Assembly (NCBI GenBank): GCA_032718475.1
Contig: JAUCBJ010002007.1
Coordinates: 1-64,000, forward strand
DNA: 64,000 nt
From: Nemertoderma westbladi
Taxonomy: Eukaryota; Xenacoelomorpha; Nemertodermatida; Nemertodermatidae
Direction of reading: 5' to 3'
The notes under the pieces are model-generated. The model saw only the letters and a list, made by a program, of their open reading frames with translations, did not search any database and had not been told where the DNA came from. Made by a program: the position numbers and the translations under genes. Below, piece after piece: positions 10,975 to 22,034 of the stretch (position 1 is the stretch's first letter; every line of letters begins with the position of its first letter).

Positions 10975-11500
10975 TCAGTGCAGTGTTACGACAAAAATCA
11001 GCATTAAAATCACCAGTTATAATAATATTAGCAGTATTTAGGTTAGAAATGAAATCACGTAAATCATTAAATAAACATAAAAGTTCATCCGATACCACTG
11101 TAAGGGATATTGTATCAGTTGGAAAATAAACATTTATTACTGCTATAGACGAGTTAGGTAACGATAATTTAACAGCCTGTAACCTAAAATTATGTGACTT
11201 GACATAACTAACATATTTAGATAGAGACTACCATCTTACTAAAATAGACAGACCAGCTATAGGTCGCCCTGTCTGCATAGTATTACTATTATAAAAAATG
11301 GCTGGTTCATTATAGCATCTGAACTGGGGCTCAGACTGTTTCCTTCATTATCATCATTCTTCAAAACAAAAATCTCCTATAGACAGATGATGTCTGTTTC
11401 CAAACCCAAGCATTTAATTAAGTCAATTTTCTCAGGCCCAAAACCAGTGCTATTGTATGAAGCAATCGAGAGTTTATTAGAGATAGCCATTGTAAAAAAC
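10975..11500 (-). pseudogene. LINE endonuclease (EEP) domain fragment
   Basis: Translated on the minus strand this gives the N-terminal half of an apurinic-like endonuclease of a LINE ORF2: a start MAISNKLSIASYN near 11492, a segment ETDIICL followed by a stop where the catalytic-E motif (normally CLQE) is expected, then NVYFPTD and ITGDFNAD, the conserved GDFNA block of exonuclease-endonuclease-phosphatase folds. The frame has several stops and shifts, so it is inactive. ORF1 of probably the same element lies immediately upstream on the same strand (11560-12515). Confidence 0.75.
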
Positions 11501-11559
11501 ATATTAAAAAATAAGTATGCAAAAAGTTATAAAAAAACTGAAAAAAACAATAATATACA

Positions 11560-12515
11560 ACGAGCAATAAAGAAGTTACCTGAAGAAACCCGTACCATGT
11601 CTATCATCTCCATTAGCCTGCTTTGGATAGTACACCAAAGCTCGCACGCAATCACCATGGTCCCATATGGAAGGAGCCAATGCGGCGTCCAGTTGATGTG
11701 CGGGGATAGCAATCCTAAAACTTGAAGTCCAAGCCTCAGCATGAGATGTCTTCCTAATAGCGGACTCGGTAACAGTGATACCAGCAGATGCTGCGTGCGG
11801 ACAATGTACCATTATCCATACGAAATACGAAAATTTCCTTTGGTGCTGCTCTCGACTTCCGAGGTCCACTAGCTCTTGAGATCCTCCCCGTACCAATGAC
11901 GCAATTCCATATATGCCATTCTTTACGTCTAGCTTCAGTGAATGGCATCTCTATGGTATCTTCTTCCTCGATCACATGTACTTTCTCTGTTGTTTTCAGC
12001 CGTTGTTTCTTATTGCTTCCTGGAGTGGTGAGAGCATCAGATTACGCGGACCTTGATCTTTACCAATGGTAGGTCTACCCACTGCTACCTTCGCCACCTG
12101 AGGAGGACGTGGGACTGGGGAAGGAAGGCCATGCCAAGATAAGCCACACAAGGTCGCAGCACTATAGGAGGTTTACCTACCAGCTGGTGATCTAGCTCGT
12201 TGCATCGGGACACCCTGTGTCACAGCCGCGGTATCAATCTTCGCTATGATAGAACTATGGATCAAATCCAACTTGACATCCAACTTGACTAACCATGTGA
12301 CACTGTCTACTGTGACACGTTTTGAATCCCCAATTGACCTTGCCCTGAAACCGGAATGTCGGGATTCGCACTTGATCCACATGTCTGGGGCACCAGAACA
12401 CCCCCGCCCCTGTGGGCCACTTCAGTAACTTGCACACCTCTAATGCATGAACAGCAATCACTGGCAGATTGCCTTCGGTATCCAAAGCCTTCAGTTTATC
12501 CCTAACATTCACCAT
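11560..12515 (-). pseudogene. LINE ORF1 remnant (CR1/jockey-like)
   Basis: Successive minus-strand frames hold blocks typical of the C-terminal part of LINE ORF1 proteins: VNVRDKLKALD near the start, then VIGTGRISRASGPRKSRAAPKEIFVFRM in separate short blocks, and SSFRIAIPAHQLDAALAPSIW at the end. The order (GTG...APKEIFV, then SFRI...PSIW) is that of ORF1 proteins that precede an EEP endonuclease. Frames are interrupted repeatedly. The following endonuclease fragment (10975-11500) completes the 5' half of one old element; the reverse transcriptase is absent. Confidence 0.6.
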
Positions 12516-12757
12516 GGCAGCTGTACGATCTTTAGTGTCCTTCCTGTTTATAGTTTACTCTAGTCTTAGTCTATTTATTTATACTAAATCCCACCCTGTG
12601 GTCAGCGTGAACATTCCACAGGGTGACGCTGGACTTTGCGTACATCACATCACATCAACAAAATTAATCCCATTGGTTCGGGTGAGTTACATCATTTGTT
12701 GTCATTAGAAAGTCTATAACTCGTCATTTCATTATTATCATGTGTCAACATTATAGG

Positions 12758-12765
12758 ATGGTTAT
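12758..12765 (+). repeat. hAT target-site duplication, left copy
   Basis: The octamer ATGGTTAT directly precedes the element terminus TAGTGTTTTTT. An identical octamer follows the right terminus at 16360-16367. Eight-base target duplications are the mark of hAT transposition. Confidence 0.9.
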
Positions 12766-12984
12766 TAGTGTTTTTTTTTATAGGTGAAATTTTTTTTAAG
12801 TATTCTTGTTGCACACCCCCAAATTATTTGTAGAGGGTTGTAAAAATGAGTTTGACAAAATTTCAGAGCAATTAGACATCATTAAGTGCTTCCTCACAAG
12901 CCTCCGAGTTTTCAGCCATCCGGGAACCTATCGCCATAGACGGGCGACCGCGCATAAAACACCTAAATTGATACAATTGTCAGT

Positions 12985-13710
12985 TAACAGGATTTAACAG
13001 GAATTAGACACTACCATACTGGTACTCAGTTTCACTAGTTATGCTGAAATTGACACACGGTGTGGCTGATCTGTTTAGCTAACAAACAGACTGTATATAG
13101 AGACTAGGCCTATCAATTAAAGTAACGCTCACATAATATTGGCATGTATTAGTATTATAGGCCTACTGTCTGTACTATGGTACATCTAACTTATTTCATT
13201 TAGGCCTATTAAGGCTACTACATTAACTACTACCACAACTGTAGTGTAGAACTAGGATCAGCTGGTTATCAGGATTTATAAGACACTACCATACCGGTAC
13301 TCAGTTTCACTAGTTATGCTGAAATTGACATCTAGGCCTATTTATTGATTAAAGTAACGCTCACATAATATTGGCATGTATTAGTATTATAGGCCTACTG
13401 TCTGTACTATGGTACATCTAACTTATTTCATTTAGGCCTATTAAGGCTATTACATTAACTACTACCACAACTGTAGTGTAGAACTAGGATCAGCTGGTTA
13501 TTAGGATTTATAAGACACTACCATACCGGTACTCAGTTTCACTAGTTATGCTGAAATTGACACCTAGGCCTATTGATTAAAGTAACGCTCACATAATATT
13601 GGCATGTATTAGTATTATAGGCCTACTGTCGTACTATGGTACATGGTACTTATTTCATTTAGGCCTATTAGGCTACTACATTAACTACCACCACAACTGT
13701 AGAACTAGGC
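12985..13710 (+). repeat. Three tandem units of about 230-275 bp in the hAT 5' region
   Basis: Each unit contains GACACTACCATAC, ACTCAGTTTCACTAGTTATG, TATTGGCATGTATTAGTATTATAGGCCTAC (in parts) and CTACCACAACTGTAG. The spacing of the ACTCAGTTTC landmark is 275 bp then 232 bp; the first unit has an additional GGTGTGGCTGATC segment. TAGGCCTA palindromes recur many times. They lie between the 5' end and the transposase start, where promoter or transposase-binding repeats would be expected. Confidence 0.85.
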
Positions 13711-13777
13711 CTACCGCTACCATACCAATCTGTGAATGATATAATTATTTTGATAGTTAATTTGTAGTTCATAGTTA

Positions 13778-16093
13778 ATGGCACATTCAACATCAGCATG
13801 CACTGGCACTCGCTCATCATCTTATATTTGGTTACTTGGACAGCCAATTGAAGATATCAAAACTGAATCACCAAACCAGCTTCCAACCAATGGCCTTGTT
13901 TCAAGATGTTTGTTCCATCATATCAGAATTGGTAAAAAGGGACTGTCAGTTGCTTGCAGCTTGGTAGCAGATGGCATCTTAGAGTTCTGGGTTAGGGCAA
14001 ATATTACAACCACACAGAAACCACATATTGTCTCGAAATTAAAGGCCTTGTACCAGAGATATCTTTCTCTTGGGAAAAATAAAAGTCGGCAAAACCCAAA
14101 GCAAGTTACATTAGAATCTGAGTTCCAAAGTATGATGAGTTGCCTATTCGATGTTTCACATGCCAACTGGGAAACACTAATCAAGGTTCAAGAGGATAAA
14201 GATTTCCTTTGTGATCAAAGGGGTCCAAGGTTAATGTTCATTGGTTCAGAAGATGTTGATTTTAATCGCAAGGCTGATAAACGCATGAAGCGGAGGATAG
14301 CTGACCTGCATCAAACTACATCTGTGCCAGTTTCATCCTTGCCGCTACCCATTTCATCCATAATTGATGATTGTTATAGTTCTTGTTCCTCAACAAGTGA
14401 TGATGATAGCCATGATGACGAAACTGTTCATTTCAAAAGTATAGCTGTGTCTTCGTTATCTAAGACACCTTCAAAAAAGCGATGCCTGATTGATAATCCT
14501 CTATTTAATGCTGCGTTTGATCGAACCAACATAACCCCAAGACAGGCTATTCCCATTGTTGCACATGCTCTTACAGCAGTGGGAGTAGACATTAAGGATG
14601 TATCATTGTCACACACACCATTATATAAAGCAAGAATTGATGCTCGTAAAATGCTTGGGGAGCAAATAAGAGAAAACTTTAAGCCTGATGTCCCCTTGAT
14701 AGCTCATTTTGATGGGAAACTACTTCCTAATAATGATGGTGGTTTCAGTGAGCGAATGCCAATTGTTGTATCAGGCAAAAACATTGAAAAACTTCTCGGA
14801 ATACCATGCCTAGTAGCTGGGACAGGAGTTCAGATGGGTCAGAAGGTAGTCGAGTTTGTGAAGGACTGGGATGGTGTCTTCTCGCACTTGGCAGGGCTGT
14901 GTTTTGATACCACTAATACCAATAGCGGGACTCACCCTGGGGCTATCACAGTTATTCAGAGTTTCTTTGATAGACGTCTATTATTTCTTGCATGCCGGCA
15001 TCATATCTTAGAAATAGTGGCATCTGCAGTGTTCGATCTTTTCTTTACCTCTAAAGGGCCTGATATCGATTTGTTTTCTCGATTCAAGAAGCATTGGAAA
15101 TTTATCAACCATGAAACATTTCAAACCCTTGATTGTGACATATCGGGAGGAGGTTGCTTAACAAATGTGGAAACAAATTGGTTAAATCCTTTACGCGAAC
15201 CTGTTGTTGCACTGCTACAGAATCAGCTAAAGATTCATCACAGCTGAGCTGATTACCATGAGTTGATTGTACTTGCGTTGAGATTGTTAGGAGCCCCTGT
15301 GAAAGATCGATTCATTGCCCCTGGTGCCTGCCACAGGGCACGATGGATGGCTAAAGGCATTTACTGTCTAAAGATTTTTGCTTTTCGCCAACAGTTTAGT
15401 TTGAGCAAACATGAAATGCAAGCTCTTCGTAGAATAGCACTATTTACTGTAACTATATATGTTCCCATGTGGCTAGTAGCACCAATAGCTGCTACTGCAC
15501 CTAATAATGATCTGAAGTTGCTCCAGGATATGGAGAACTATATTACTGTTGATAAAGCAATTGCTATGGAGAGCTTAAGGAAGCTGCGAGGACAGCTATG
15601 GTATCTCAGTGAGGATCTAGTCAGTCTAGCACTATTTAGTGATGATCTACCATTATCTGAGAAATCGCGAATAATTAGAGCCTTTGACAAGCCACCACGT
15701 GACAAAGATGTTCGCAGGGTTGATCCTCAGGAAGTGGCCCAATTTACTGATGTCACCCTAGAGTATTTCGCAACTTCACGATCCCTTGAACTCTTCAATA
15801 TCCTTTCTTTGCCGCGTGGATTTCTATCATCCCCTGTTGAATTTTGGAAAGACCATGATGACTACAAGGCAGCAAAAAATATAGTCAATGCCCTTCGTGT
15901 TGTCAATGATTGTGCTGAACGCGCAGTGAAGCTTGCTACGGAGTTCAACCTGGCACTTACCCAGGATGAGGAACAAACTCAACTCATCTTTCAAGTCGTT
16001 GAATACCACCGTAAACTCATAGGAACCACACCAACTAGGAAAGCAATTATGTCTTCATCTTCAGGGCCATCTACTTCCACATCAAGCACTTGA
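13778..16093 (+). pseudogene. hAT-like transposase with one in-frame TGA
   Basis: A single frame of 772 codons from ATG (MAHSTSAC) is open except for TGA at 15245-15247 (codon 490). Candidate catalytic acids can be placed: D312 in HFDGK, D377 in FDTTNTNSG, and E714 in NDCAERAVKL. D312-D377 (65) and D377-E714 (337) match hAT spacing, where a long insertion separates the second acid from the glutamate. A Cys/His motif (C406-R-H-H409) follows the second acid as in other hAT enzymes. A basic, serine-rich linker occupies about residues 170-245. The family resembles uncharacterised hAT-like proteins common in cnidarians and other invertebrates. The stop would truncate the protein before the catalytic glutamate. 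Nothing else disrupts the frame, so read-through or a sequencing error could leave it functional. Confidence 0.85.
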
Positions 16094-16359
16094 ACTCACA
16101 ATATTGCAACCATGAACTATGCTACTGGTACAACTATTTGTTTGCTTTTTATTGTTAATTTTTGACTAAACTATATGATATGCTTCGATGTTATGCAAAG
16201 CTCGCGAAGTGTCGCGTAAGTCAAAATATTTGTTGCAAGTGAGGAAGCATTAAATATTATCCAATTACTCCAAATTTTTTTCATATGTATTCTTTTCGTA
16301 CTCCACAGAAAATGTGGGGGTGTGCAACATGAAAATCAAAAAAAAAAAAAAACACTCTA

Positions 16360-16367
16360 ATGGTTAT
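16360..16367 (+). repeat. hAT target-site duplication, right copy
   Basis: ATGGTTAT follows the right terminus CACTCTA exactly and matches the octamer at 12758-12765. Confidence 0.9.
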
Positions 16368-16780
16368 TTCACTTTATATGATTGACTTCATCACTTTATT
16401 TTATTGGGCTTCATTAAAAGTATATATTGCTCCGAATACATATGGACTTTGTTGTGTTCGAGGATGGTCTTGTCGGATTGGATTTATCAGCTGGACCTGT
16501 ACTGTGGTTGTTGCTGGTGAACTGCAGATACATTTGTGGAGGGTTTTGTTGTGTTGTAAACTGCAGTACTGTATCAGCTAGTGTCGCAAATTCTTCCAAT
16601 AGGTTAAACAGATATCCACTGTGGCTATAAACTGGAATCTAAAGTAACTGATCGTAACCAACCATGCATTTACATTATAAATGTCATTTTTTTTATTCAT
16701 TCTTAGCCTGTGAAAGACTATAAGTTAGAAATAGTAAGTAAGAAATAACTATAAGTTGTTTTGCAGATACAATGTAAACT
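16368..16780. other. No gene recognised
   Basis: Two overlapping short open frames (about 16360-16630) have no domain. One on the minus strand (16414-16599) is equally uninformative. Treated as non-coding. Confidence 0.4.
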
Positions 16781-17120
16781 GACACTCAGATTTTGTAGCT
16801 GAGTAATCGAATTAGTAACTGGACAGTCTGATATGCTCAGCTCATTTGTACTACGATTTGTTACATGGTGCTTGGATATGGATATATTACCTGTTACTTG
16901 GATTCGGAACTGGGCAGTTCAATTTGTAACTGGGTGCTCAGATTTGTAACAATTTGAAAAATAAACATCATAACCAGGGAACCCTAATTCATAACCAGAT
17001 GCTCTAATTTGTAAGTGAGAACTCCAATTTGTTACAGAACTCTCACATTTGTAACCAGGAACACAGATTTATAACCAGAGACACAGATTTGTAACCAGGA
17101 ATTAAAATTTGTTACTGCTA
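16780..17120. repeat. Degenerate short tandem repeat (about 20-26 bp)
   Basis: The words GATTTGTAAC, CAGATTTGTAAC and AACCAGGAACACAGATTTATAACC recur with point changes, giving an irregular array of about ten units. Confidence 0.6.
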
Positions 17121-17429
17121 CCATTTGTTTCTTTTATTTGAAATAAAAGGTCGGTTCCTTATCGGGCTGCTAGGCCCGGCCCGTCTCTAGTTATTATATT
17201 ATAAGATGTTTTATATAATTTAACAGGCACAATGTTGCCGGACATTGATATATTTCAGAACATCACCAAATTTGGGAAGCGAAAAACTAGTGATTTGGGG
17301 CGGCTTTGTTTCTACTTCTGCTGTTTATAGTGTAGGCCGACACGACTCGATAGGCAATACAAGGTCGCTTCAACCTCAAATTTGCATATTTGAGTTATAC
17401 TCTATGCGACAGGTTCGTGGGGCCTTCGC

Positions 17430-17710
17430 GCAGATGATTAGTGTACATGTAACTAAAATTAGTGGACCTGGTCACTGTCCCTAGCGGGCGTACAGACTAA
17501 CTATACAACTCTCCCTGTGTGTACAATTTATAAACTTTTTATAGACTACATGTGTACCAAGTTTGGTTAACTTTCATCAACTATTCACTGACTTATTAAC
17601 GTTCAAACATTTTCAATGACGATGACAGACAGTCTACTAATTATACACAGAAGCTCACGCTAGACTTCGTGGCTTGCCCCACAAACAGCATGACCAGACC
17701 ATGGGCTATG
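17430..17710. repeat. Dispersed repeat with CATGTGTACCAAGTTTGGTT motif
   Basis: The core ACATGTGTACCAAGTTTGGTTAA at about 17548-17571, followed by GACAGACAG and a CTTCGTGGCTTGCCCCAC segment, recurs twice at 63.28-63.60 kb with the same order of motifs. Similar sequences are familiar to me as old dispersed repeats in marine invertebrates. Confidence 0.55.
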
Positions 17711-17844
17711 CTATATAGTTATAACTTGCTGCACCGTAATTATAATTATCTATTATCCAATTAATTTAATGTGTAATTATATATAATTTCATGAAAAATA
17801 TACTACCTTTAGTATTATTACCTTTATGGTTTAGCTGTTGAACA

Positions 17845-18749
17845 ATGTATATAATTTTATGGCAAACGATTTTCTGCTTATATTATTGCATGGATTTTTC
17901 TGTTGCTAATTGGAGCGAAACATTTACCAATAATTCTAACACAACGAAATCAGATATATATCACAAGTATTATATCAATATCCTTCAAGATGATTTTGAT
18001 GAAGTTCTCTATTGGTTTAATGGTTATAAAAATGTTGTAGAATTCTTTGGCGCAAAAATTCTCACACCATACATATTGATAAATAATATATTTGGATTGG
18101 TTGGAAATATATTTATAATTATCACGATTTTTCGTGAAAAATCATTTAACACTCTGTTTTATAGAATGTTAGCTGTTAAGTCAGTTTTTGATATTCTCCT
18201 ATCTTTTGGATCTGATCTCTATTAGTTCATGGCAGTATTAGGGATTGGTTCAGCAGCTCTATTACAGTTGAAAAGGTCAATGGCATTATTATATACCACT
18301 TGCATTGTTATAATGTTATGTACTGGATATTTCAGCTTTATTGGCAAATGCTACATTGGTTTGTAAAGAATGAAAATGATACACTGATATTAATAATGGG
18401 TGTATAACGCGTATTAGCACTCTATTTACCAGTTTGATATAAAAATATAAAATTGAAAAACAATAATATGATTTACTATATTGTATTACTGCTATTTATA
18501 TATACAACTTGTTTTTACAGGCCTTTTGCTCTAATATATAAGCCTGAAATTCGTTATGTTGATAGACATAGGCAATATTGGGCAATATACAATTATTGGG
18601 AAGCGCATAACATATATATCCATAGAGCTTATCAATTTCTTTATTATTTCTCTTCTATTAGAATAAGCGTACAATTTCTCGGAATATTAATTATCAATTG
18701 GCTTATTATTTATAAATTAAGAAAACTAAATTACGACAAACAAAATTGA
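17845..18749 (+). pseudogene. Rhodopsin-like (class A) GPCR pseudogene
   Basis: The first frame (17845-18225) has an N-glycosylation-rich extracellular start (NWSETFTNNSN) and then transmembrane helix 1 with the family's GN motif (NNIFGLVGNIFIIITI), an intracellular FREKSFNTLFYR loop, and helix 2 (MLAVKSVFDILLSFG) ending at a TAG. Between 18228 and 18440 two more broken stretches resemble helix 3 and the following RVLALYLPV loop (a degenerate DRY region). The second frame (18453-18749), in a different phase, gives helix 4, a long second extracellular loop, and helix 5 (ISVQFLGILIINWLIIYKL). Helices 6 and 7 are not found. Stops and phase changes show it is a pseudogene unless an unusual intron pattern is assumed. 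Ligand class unknown. Confidence 0.6.
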
Positions 18750-19585
18750 TCATCTTGAATACAATAAAAACTGATCTCTCTCCTGTGGAAAAACAATACA
18801 AATAACAGCTGTCTTCTCCTAAAATAAAACTGTTACTGTTCTAGAGTATTGATGATTTATTATTTTGGCTATATCTTAAGTGATAATTTAACATTGTAAC
18901 AAGATATTCTTTAGCTGAGATGGAGATACAGTAATCCAAAAAATAGCGCAAGTTGTAATTATGTAAGGCCTATATGATCTTCAATCTAATGCATTAGCAT
19001 GCATTAACTGGTAATTATAGTTATTATATTGAAAAACCTCCCTTCAAAAGTAAGTGGTGCTGCCACCTCCGGAATCTAGCTAATTATGAATGGAGTTTAA
19101 GTAATATGTCACCCCAACAATATTATTTAATTCATGTTGTACGATAGTCCGTTCGTTACATTATAGTATAACTAGATTTTTCATTGAAACTTGCCTGAAA
19201 ATTTTTCATTGTAACTTCTGCCGGCGCAGGTCTCAACAACAGGGCGGACAGTCGGCGACCGTCGATATATCCTCATCCATCAATCCATCCATCCATAATG
19301 AATTTTATAGCATCGATGACGGCTTGTCTCCTATGAAAATTGATAAAAATGAGTGATTGGCACCTATGAAAGAAAATATTAGATAACATTAAAGACACAA
19401 AATAAGACTTAAATCTTTTATATTTACTTACGTTTATTGTTATGGCTTTTTCTAACCAAAACAATAAAAGATGTTGTTACCAAATGAATGAAAGTTGCAG
19501 TTTACAGAGACGACTTTTTCTAACCAAAACAATAAATTATTTTGTTAGAAATTTAGGGAAATTATTGCGGTAGGGAATGCCGAAT
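18750..19585. other. No gene; ATCC microsatellite and short direct repeats
   Basis: A (ATCC)n tract lies at about 19270-19296. The sequence TTTTTCTAACCAAAACAATAAA occurs at about 19445 and again at 19515. No coding sequence recognised. Confidence 0.5.
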
Positions 19586-20372
19586 ATAGAATATTTTCTA
19601 TATTGTACAATATGTAATATTATTGTCAAAATGTCATGTTTTTTTTCAATCTGCGTCACACCGACTTTAGTGCATTAGATGTAAATAAGTGGATGAGTCT
19701 GGATATTTTAACAGCCCTGGGGCAGTTAAAAACTTCAGACTCATCCACTTACTTAGTTAAATCTAATGTTTTTTGTAATCAAAGTATGTTGATAATTGCA
19801 AAGTATTTTGACTACTGGAGCTGCAATTCAGCTTTAGTATGAAGGGTAGAGCAGCATCATATACAATCTAAGCACAACGAGACAGAAGTAAGATCAACTG
19901 TCAGTGTCAAAAGACTGTTTTTGATAGCAACACTGTATTGTAAGCGCTGTAGGATACAGTATCTTATAGTGAAAATTAAGTAGTAAATTAAGTAATATAA
20001 TCTTACTTGGGGTAAGTTATGTATATTTAATTACCACTGCTCAAGGTAAAGTGATAACTTATGTCAGACAGAATGATGGTGCATCTGTGGAGCTTGGCTA
20101 CATTGGAGCCAAGCCGAGGCATGCTGCAACAGCAACTCGGGAATCTGTGAGTTTCAGTCCATGCGACCTGATGAGATAGATGTGACGCATGATCATAGAG
20201 GGCATTGAGCTGGGCTGGGCAATATCCAGCCGCGTAATGACATTGGCCATGCATTGGCTCCTGCAACTTTATGTTGGTGTAAGTGGAGAACGACTCCCTC
20301 ATGTAGATTTTGGTGTTGTGTTGGAAACTGAGGATATGGAATCATTAGCCCATTGAGGCCCCCATGTTTAGT
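19586..20372. repeat. About 790-bp dispersed repeat, copy 2
   Basis: Direct match of 9398-10185, same orientation and same hairpin-forming pair. The copy lies just upstream of an RTE-like LINE fragment that starts at about 20488. Confidence 0.8.
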
Positions 20373-20487
20373 TAATTGAAGCCCAAATAGGACCAAAATC
20401 AACAATAATGGAAGTATTGCATTGGAAGAAACTATGGCTTGCCAATGCTTACACTGTTGCTTTAGGTAATTGTCTTAATATTTCCTA

Positions 20488-22034
20488 AGACCAATCGTGC
20501 CAGTGGAGTAGATGGTGTTCCCCCTGAGGTCTTTAAAATACCTGAGTGTTTAAAGCTCATCTATCCCATCATAGTAGACATGTACCATACAACAAGAGTC
20601 CCACAAGAAATGAAAACAAATAAGTTGGTGCCAGTTCCCAAGAAGGGCAACCTAACACTCTATGGTTCTTTTCGGGGAATCTCATTGATCTCGATTGCTG
20701 CAAAGCTATACAATAGGATTCTATTAAATCGCATCAGGGATCCCATTGAGAGACTGCTCCGTGGAAATCAGAATGGGTTCCGTAAAGGTCGTGGGACCAT
20801 GGAGCCCATTTTGGCACTTAGAAGGATAATTGAAGAATTATCAAAAAAGAAAGACAGGCATCTGGCTGTTATCTTTGTTGACTTCTTCAAGGCCTTTGAT
20901 TCAGTCTCTCGGTCACGTATGTTCAGCATACTTTCATTATATGGGATTCCTGATGAAATTATTGCAGCAATCAGATCAGTATACGATGGTTCGACAACAT
21001 TTGTGTCTACTGTTGACGGTGACACAGAACCATTTGAAGTGTTATGGGGCGTCCTCCAAGGAGACACACTTGCACCATTCTTGTTCATTATTGTGGTTGA
21101 CTATGTTGTACGCATGTCCTTAGATCATCATAATGATGATGGGGTGATGATAACTCCACCTACTGGCTCCAGAAGTCGAGGAAATCCTGCCAAGTACCTA
21201 ACTGATCTAGACTTTGCTGATGACTTAGGAGTACTCTCAGAATCATTAGAGGGAGCCCAACGGCTCCTCAGCTCATTAGAACATGCTGCTTCTAGTGTTG
21301 GTCTTTTTATTAACTCCAGAAAGACCAAAATTCTGACAGTTAACTTTGAAAGTCCCCAGCAAGTCTCTGATCGGATGAGCATAAGCTCAAAGGATGGTAT
21401 GCTTGAGCATGTGGACGACTTCTGTTACCTGGGATCATGGATCCGGAAGTCAGGTGAGGACCTTCGAATACGTAAGGGAAAGGCATGGGCAGCCTTGATT
21501 AGGCTTTCCAGTATTTGGAAGTCACCTAGAATTAATCGGAAACTTAAGGTCCGATTATTTAGAGCAGCAGTAGTTCCAGTACTCCTCTACGGGAGTCCAT
21601 GCTGGGCTCTAACTGCTGAGGACACCAAATCTCTGGATGGCACATTCACAAGAATGCTACGCCGGGTTCATTGTGTCAAGTACAATGCACACATCTCCAA
21701 CCAGACACTATATAACATTGGAGGTGTCTCATTGGTTCCCCCAAGCTTGACACTAGAACAAAATCGCCTCCGCTTTGCAGGACATTGCTTTCGCCGTGAG
21801 GACCAGCCAGTGCATAATCTTGTACTTTGGCAGCCTCATGGAGTGAATAAGCATGGTGGACAGCCCATGACTTTCTTGAGACGCATCTTAAAGGACACTG
21901 GCCTTAAAGATGCGGATGATCTAGCAAATGTCATGGGTGATAGGGAATTGTGGCGGTGCAATTTTGTTGACAAGCCGGCACAGCATTCTTAAAAATGCAG
22001 CTGCAATGCAGCATGCCGATCCTAGTAGTAGTAG
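20488..22034 (+). mobile_element. RTE-like LINE, 5'-truncated (copy 2)
   Basis: Starts abruptly at ACCAATCGTGCCAGTGG, inside the reverse transcriptase region, and runs to the family's 3' tail (GCAGCATGCCGATCC then TAG repeats) at about 22034. It contains a 470-codon open frame (20580-21992; first 30 codons of the region are also in frame upstream) covering most of the reverse transcriptase, including FVDFFKAFDSVSR, GVLQGDTLAPFLF and the FADD active site, plus the C-terminal RLRFAGHCFRR block. It differs from the copy at 28764-30890 by only scattered bases, indicating recent amplification. Confidence 0.92.
20580..21992 (+). CDS. Reverse transcriptase, RTE-like LINE (5'-truncated ORF2)
   Basis: 470 residues, uninterrupted. 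It carries the reverse-transcriptase finger and palm motifs in order: RGISLISIAAKLYNRILLNR, QNGFRKGRGTMEPIL, AVIFVDFFKAFDS (first catalytic Asp), GVLQGDTLAPFLF, and LDFADDLGVLSE (catalytic FADD). After the thumb a conserved C-terminal domain ends RELWRCNFVDKPAQHS. The endonuclease domain is missing because the insertion is 5'-truncated; the copy therefore cannot mobilise itself. The exact LINE clade (RTE or a relative) is not resolved by eye. Confidence 0.9.
   Translation: MYHTTRVPQEMKTNKLVPVPKKGNLTLYGSFRGISLISIAAKLYNRILLNRIRDPIERLLRGNQNGFRKGRGTMEPILALRRIIEELSKKKDRHLAVIFVDFFKAFDSVSRSRMFSILSLYGIPDEIIAAIRSVYDGSTTFVSTVDGDTEPFEVLWGVLQGDTLAPFLFIIVVDYVVRMSLDHHNDDGVMITPPTGSRSRGNPAKYLTDLDFADDLGVLSESLEGAQRLLSSLEHAASSVGLFINSRKTKILTVNFESPQQVSDRMSISSKDGMLEHVDDFCYLGSWIRKSGEDLRIRKGKAWAALIRLSSIWKSPRINRKLKVRLFRAAVVPVLLYGSPCWALTAEDTKSLDGTFTRMLRRVHCVKYNAHISNQTLYNIGGVSLVPPSLTLEQNRLRFAGHCFRREDQPVHNLVLWQPHGVNKHGGQPMTFLRRILKDTGLKDADDLANVMGDRELWRCNFVDKPAQHS

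Larger units (their letters stand above)
12766..16359 (+). mobile_element. Complete hAT-superfamily transposon (3594 bp)
   Basis: The element is bounded by inverted ends TAGTGTTTTTT... (left) and ...AAAACACTCTA (right). Further in, a perfect inverted match TGTTGCACACCCCCA is found at 12807-12821 and in reverse at about 16315-16329. Identical ATGGTTAT octamers flank both ends. Inside are a repeated 5' region (12985-13710) and a single transposase frame (13778-16093) broken by only one stop. The T-rich terminal segments between the outer and inner inverted matches have diverged slightly. The intact ends and single lesion imply a fairly recent insertion. Confidence 0.9.

Noticed and set aside
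20768-21382. Open frames antisense or out of phase to the RTE-like reverse transcriptase
   Set aside because: They repeat at the same places in every LINE copy and are shadows of the reverse transcriptase frame.
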